NCBI RefSeq assembly: GCF_038039535.1
Contig: NZ_JBBPHP010000009.1
Coordinates: 1-64,000, forward strand
Source of the DNA: Catalinimonas sp038039535
GTDB taxonomy: Bacteria > Bacteroidota > Bacteroidia > Cytophagales > Cyclobacteriaceae
Direction: 5' to 3'
DNA: 64,000 nt
Positions 63,501 through 64,000 of the stretch are shown here, piece after piece (within the stretch, counting starts at the first letter, position 1; each line of letters starts with the position of its first letter). The notes beneath the pieces are model-generated. The model searched no databases. It was not told the origin of the DNA and saw only the letters and a list, made by a program, of their open reading frames with translations. The translations under genes and the position numbers were made by a program.

Positions 63501-63588
63501 GAATGGTTCTTCTACCCGCACCCCTACCCGTGAGATGCAGCAGCTCTGGCACTGCGATGATATCCACTTCGGACATGTCGCACACTAA
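60565..63588 (+). CDS. Secreted tandem amidohydrolase, first domain degenerate
   Basis: This 1007-residue protein has a signal peptide (about 1-21, ending LTFAQ) and two amidohydrolase-like regions (about 35-440 and 560-980). In the first the metal-binding HxH is replaced: GKYIYPGFIDLYSDYG. In the second it is intact: TSGVIDEHTHIAASS, with ISCHSYVQSE, FTHILEGY and NSDDAEMAR, and GSIKVGKDADLVLWSDNPL closing the domain. The first domain may be a structural or binding half. It is followed seven bases later by another amidohydrolase gene. Confidence 0.88.
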   Translation: MMLKKIWILVICLSFWQLTFAQEDIYPVNDVRDNRPGIYLFQNATIITDYQSTLENASLLIRDGVIEAVGTNISAPAGARVVDLRGKYIYPGFIDLYSDYGLSDVPQGPAFSWGSAEKLGPQKEGAFSQNDALKAQFNAVEDFTVDDKEAMDYRAIGFGAVLTNKRDGLARGSSALVSLGMEKENKAVLNTPAAAHYSFDKGSSSQYYPVSKMGFIALLRQTYLDAEWYQSANNKDYTDNTLEAWIDLQDLPQIFDAPGWLQIMRADQLGDEFGKQYIIRGNGDEYQRLQALKATNAPLIVPVNFPDPYDVDDPYEARYVDFKDMKHWELAPANLGMLAAQGIEFSITSDGLKEKKDFLKNLRKAVQYGLSEEDALKALTYTPARLIKAENQVGSLKEGSVANFFISSGNIFEEDAVIYENWIQGRMYKQADKDAPDLSGAYTLSVGNDSYDMEVSGQPGKQQFRLVNGDTIKIDASLKGDMITLNFAPEPESDQIVRLSGWIDGEDLQGRGELADGSWVDWQATFQSELEDQSGDESSEEEESINLDELTAITYPFMPFGNEELPEAETYLIKNATVWTNEEEGILENADVLVREGKIAEVGQNLSANGAVEIDGTGKHLTSGVIDEHTHIAASSINDVATVSAMVRMQDVLESNDINIYRQLSGGVTAAQLLHGSANPVGGQSALIKMRWGVTPQEMLIEDADGYIKFALGENVKRSSNENSIRYPQTRMGVEQVFEDAFTRAKAYDEEWKAYNALSSRDKANAVKPRRDLMLETMAEILNSERFISCHSYVQSEINMLMNLADRFDFTVNTFTHILEGYKVADKMAEHGAAGSTFSDWWAYKFEVRYAIPYNATLMQMAGVNVAINSDDAEMARRLNQEAAKSVKYGGMSEEDAWKMVTLNPAKMLHLDDRMGSIKVGKDADLVLWSDNPLSIYAKAEKTMVDGRIYYDMEEDQQKREMIVQERARLVQKMQDAKKNGSSTRTPTREMQQLWHCDDIHFGHVAH

Positions 63589-63595
63589 TTTTTCC

Positions 63596-64000
63596 ATGAA
63601 AAACATGAAATCAAGCATGAATAATTCAATCAATATATTAGTCGTCTGGGCCTTGCTGCTGACGCTGGCTATAGCACCTGCCTTTGCTCAGGTACCCGCT
63701 CCGGCACCACCCCAGGAGCAGCCCATCATCATCATGGGGGCCACCGCCCACATCGGCAATGGTGAGGTGATAGAAAACGCGGCCATCGCCTTTGAAAATG
63801 GTGAGATCACCCTGGTAGGCTCTGCTTCGGAAGCTCAGAGCATGGACCTCTCCGGTTACGAACAGATCAGTGCCGAAGGCAAGCATGTGTACCCCGGTTT
63901 TATTCTACCTGATACTGACCTGGGATTAAAAGAGATAGGTGCGGTACGTGCTACCGTAGACAATGAAGAAGCAGGAGAACTTAATCCAAACGTACGTTCC
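63596..64000 (+). CDS. Amidohydrolase, partial at the window edge
   Basis: ATG 63596 opens a frame of 135 codons that runs off the end. It has a signal peptide (LLLTLAIAPAFAQ) and the opening of an amidohydrolase composite domain: IIIMGATAHIGNGEVIENAAIAFE, GKHVYPGFILPDTDLGL and the tail GELNPNVRS. The first metal-binding His pair is also missing (LPDTD). The gene directly follows the double amidohydrolase and is probably co-transcribed. Confidence 0.8.
   Translation, partial: MKNMKSSMNNSINILVVWALLLTLAIAPAFAQVPAPAPPQEQPIIIMGATAHIGNGEVIENAAIAFENGEITLVGSASEAQSMDLSGYEQISAEGKHVYPGFILPDTDLGLKEIGAVRATVDNEEAGELNPNVRS

Noticed and set aside
1..64000. CRISPR arrays, tRNA/rRNA genes, complete insertion sequences and prophage genes
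   Set aside because: I found no regular direct-repeat array, no tRNA-like TΨC arm in a credible cloverleaf, and no transposase, integrase or phage structural gene.

Overview
The window reads as a chromosomal segment of a Bacteroidota bacterium, most probably order Cytophagales. Signs of this are moderate G+C, weak Shine-Dalgarno signals, promoter-like TAnnTTTG elements, many lipoproteins and SusE-type or Ig-like secreted proteins, and families favoured by this group (DUF1080, VPS10/BNR propellers, SIMPL, head-GIN DUF2807, DUF3891, tandem amidohydrolases). I saw no rRNA or tRNA gene, no complete insertion sequence, no CRISPR array and no phage module.

Layout. 0-3.2 kb: three transcription regulators (a LuxR-type response regulator and two AraC-type proteins) plus a small cysteine-rich CWC gene interrupted by an in-frame stop. 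3.7-12.7 kb: a secreted HExxH protein, a DUF2306/NmrA/SnoaL-like cluster, DUF1080, a 4-TM holin-like protein with YdcF, PhoX, a PLC-like phosphodiesterase, an MBL-fold hydrolase and a lipoprotein. 12.7-14.7 kb: an envelope operon with two membrane-anchored helix-hairpin-helix proteins flanking a tandem OmpA protein. 15-25.7 kb: a KirBac channel, esterase, lipoproteins, amidohydrolase, CNNM/CBS protein, PhyH dioxygenase and sugar-lactone oxidase. 25.8-27.6 kb: an alkylation-repair operon (AraC-Ogt fusion, stand-alone Ada metal-binding domain, AlkB). 28-39.6 kb: two unknown proteins, an SF1 helicase, an orphan 62-aa gene between terminators, a sortilin-like propeller, QueA, a serine hydrolase and a LiaF-like protein. 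39.6-42.4 kb: the methionine operon metY-metX. 43-46.8 kb: SIMPL, a lipoprotein, DUF192 and an ECF sigma/anti-sigma pair. 46.9-51.5 kb: two Gfo/Idh/MocA oxidoreductases and a PhyH dioxygenase opposite a divergent AraC regulator. 51.5-60.2 kb: a HEPN-domain protein, MFS exporter, DUF3891, a 1003-aa FAD/Fe-S oxidase, DMT transporter, transglutaminase-like protein and RDD protein. 60.5 kb to the end: a 1007-aa double amidohydrolase and the start of a second amidohydrolase.

The strongest regulatory discovery is upstream of metY. A promoter is followed by a SAM-I type riboswitch. Three bases after its closing helix, a 33-36 codon upstream ORF starts that ends in four consecutive cysteine codons. 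This suggests that metYX reads both SAM and cysteine supply. The best candidate for an undescribed defence-like gene is the HEPN protein at 51456-52409, which carries a run of nine cytosines inside its coding sequence. All gene calls rest on reading the sequence and translated motifs; no database search was possible.
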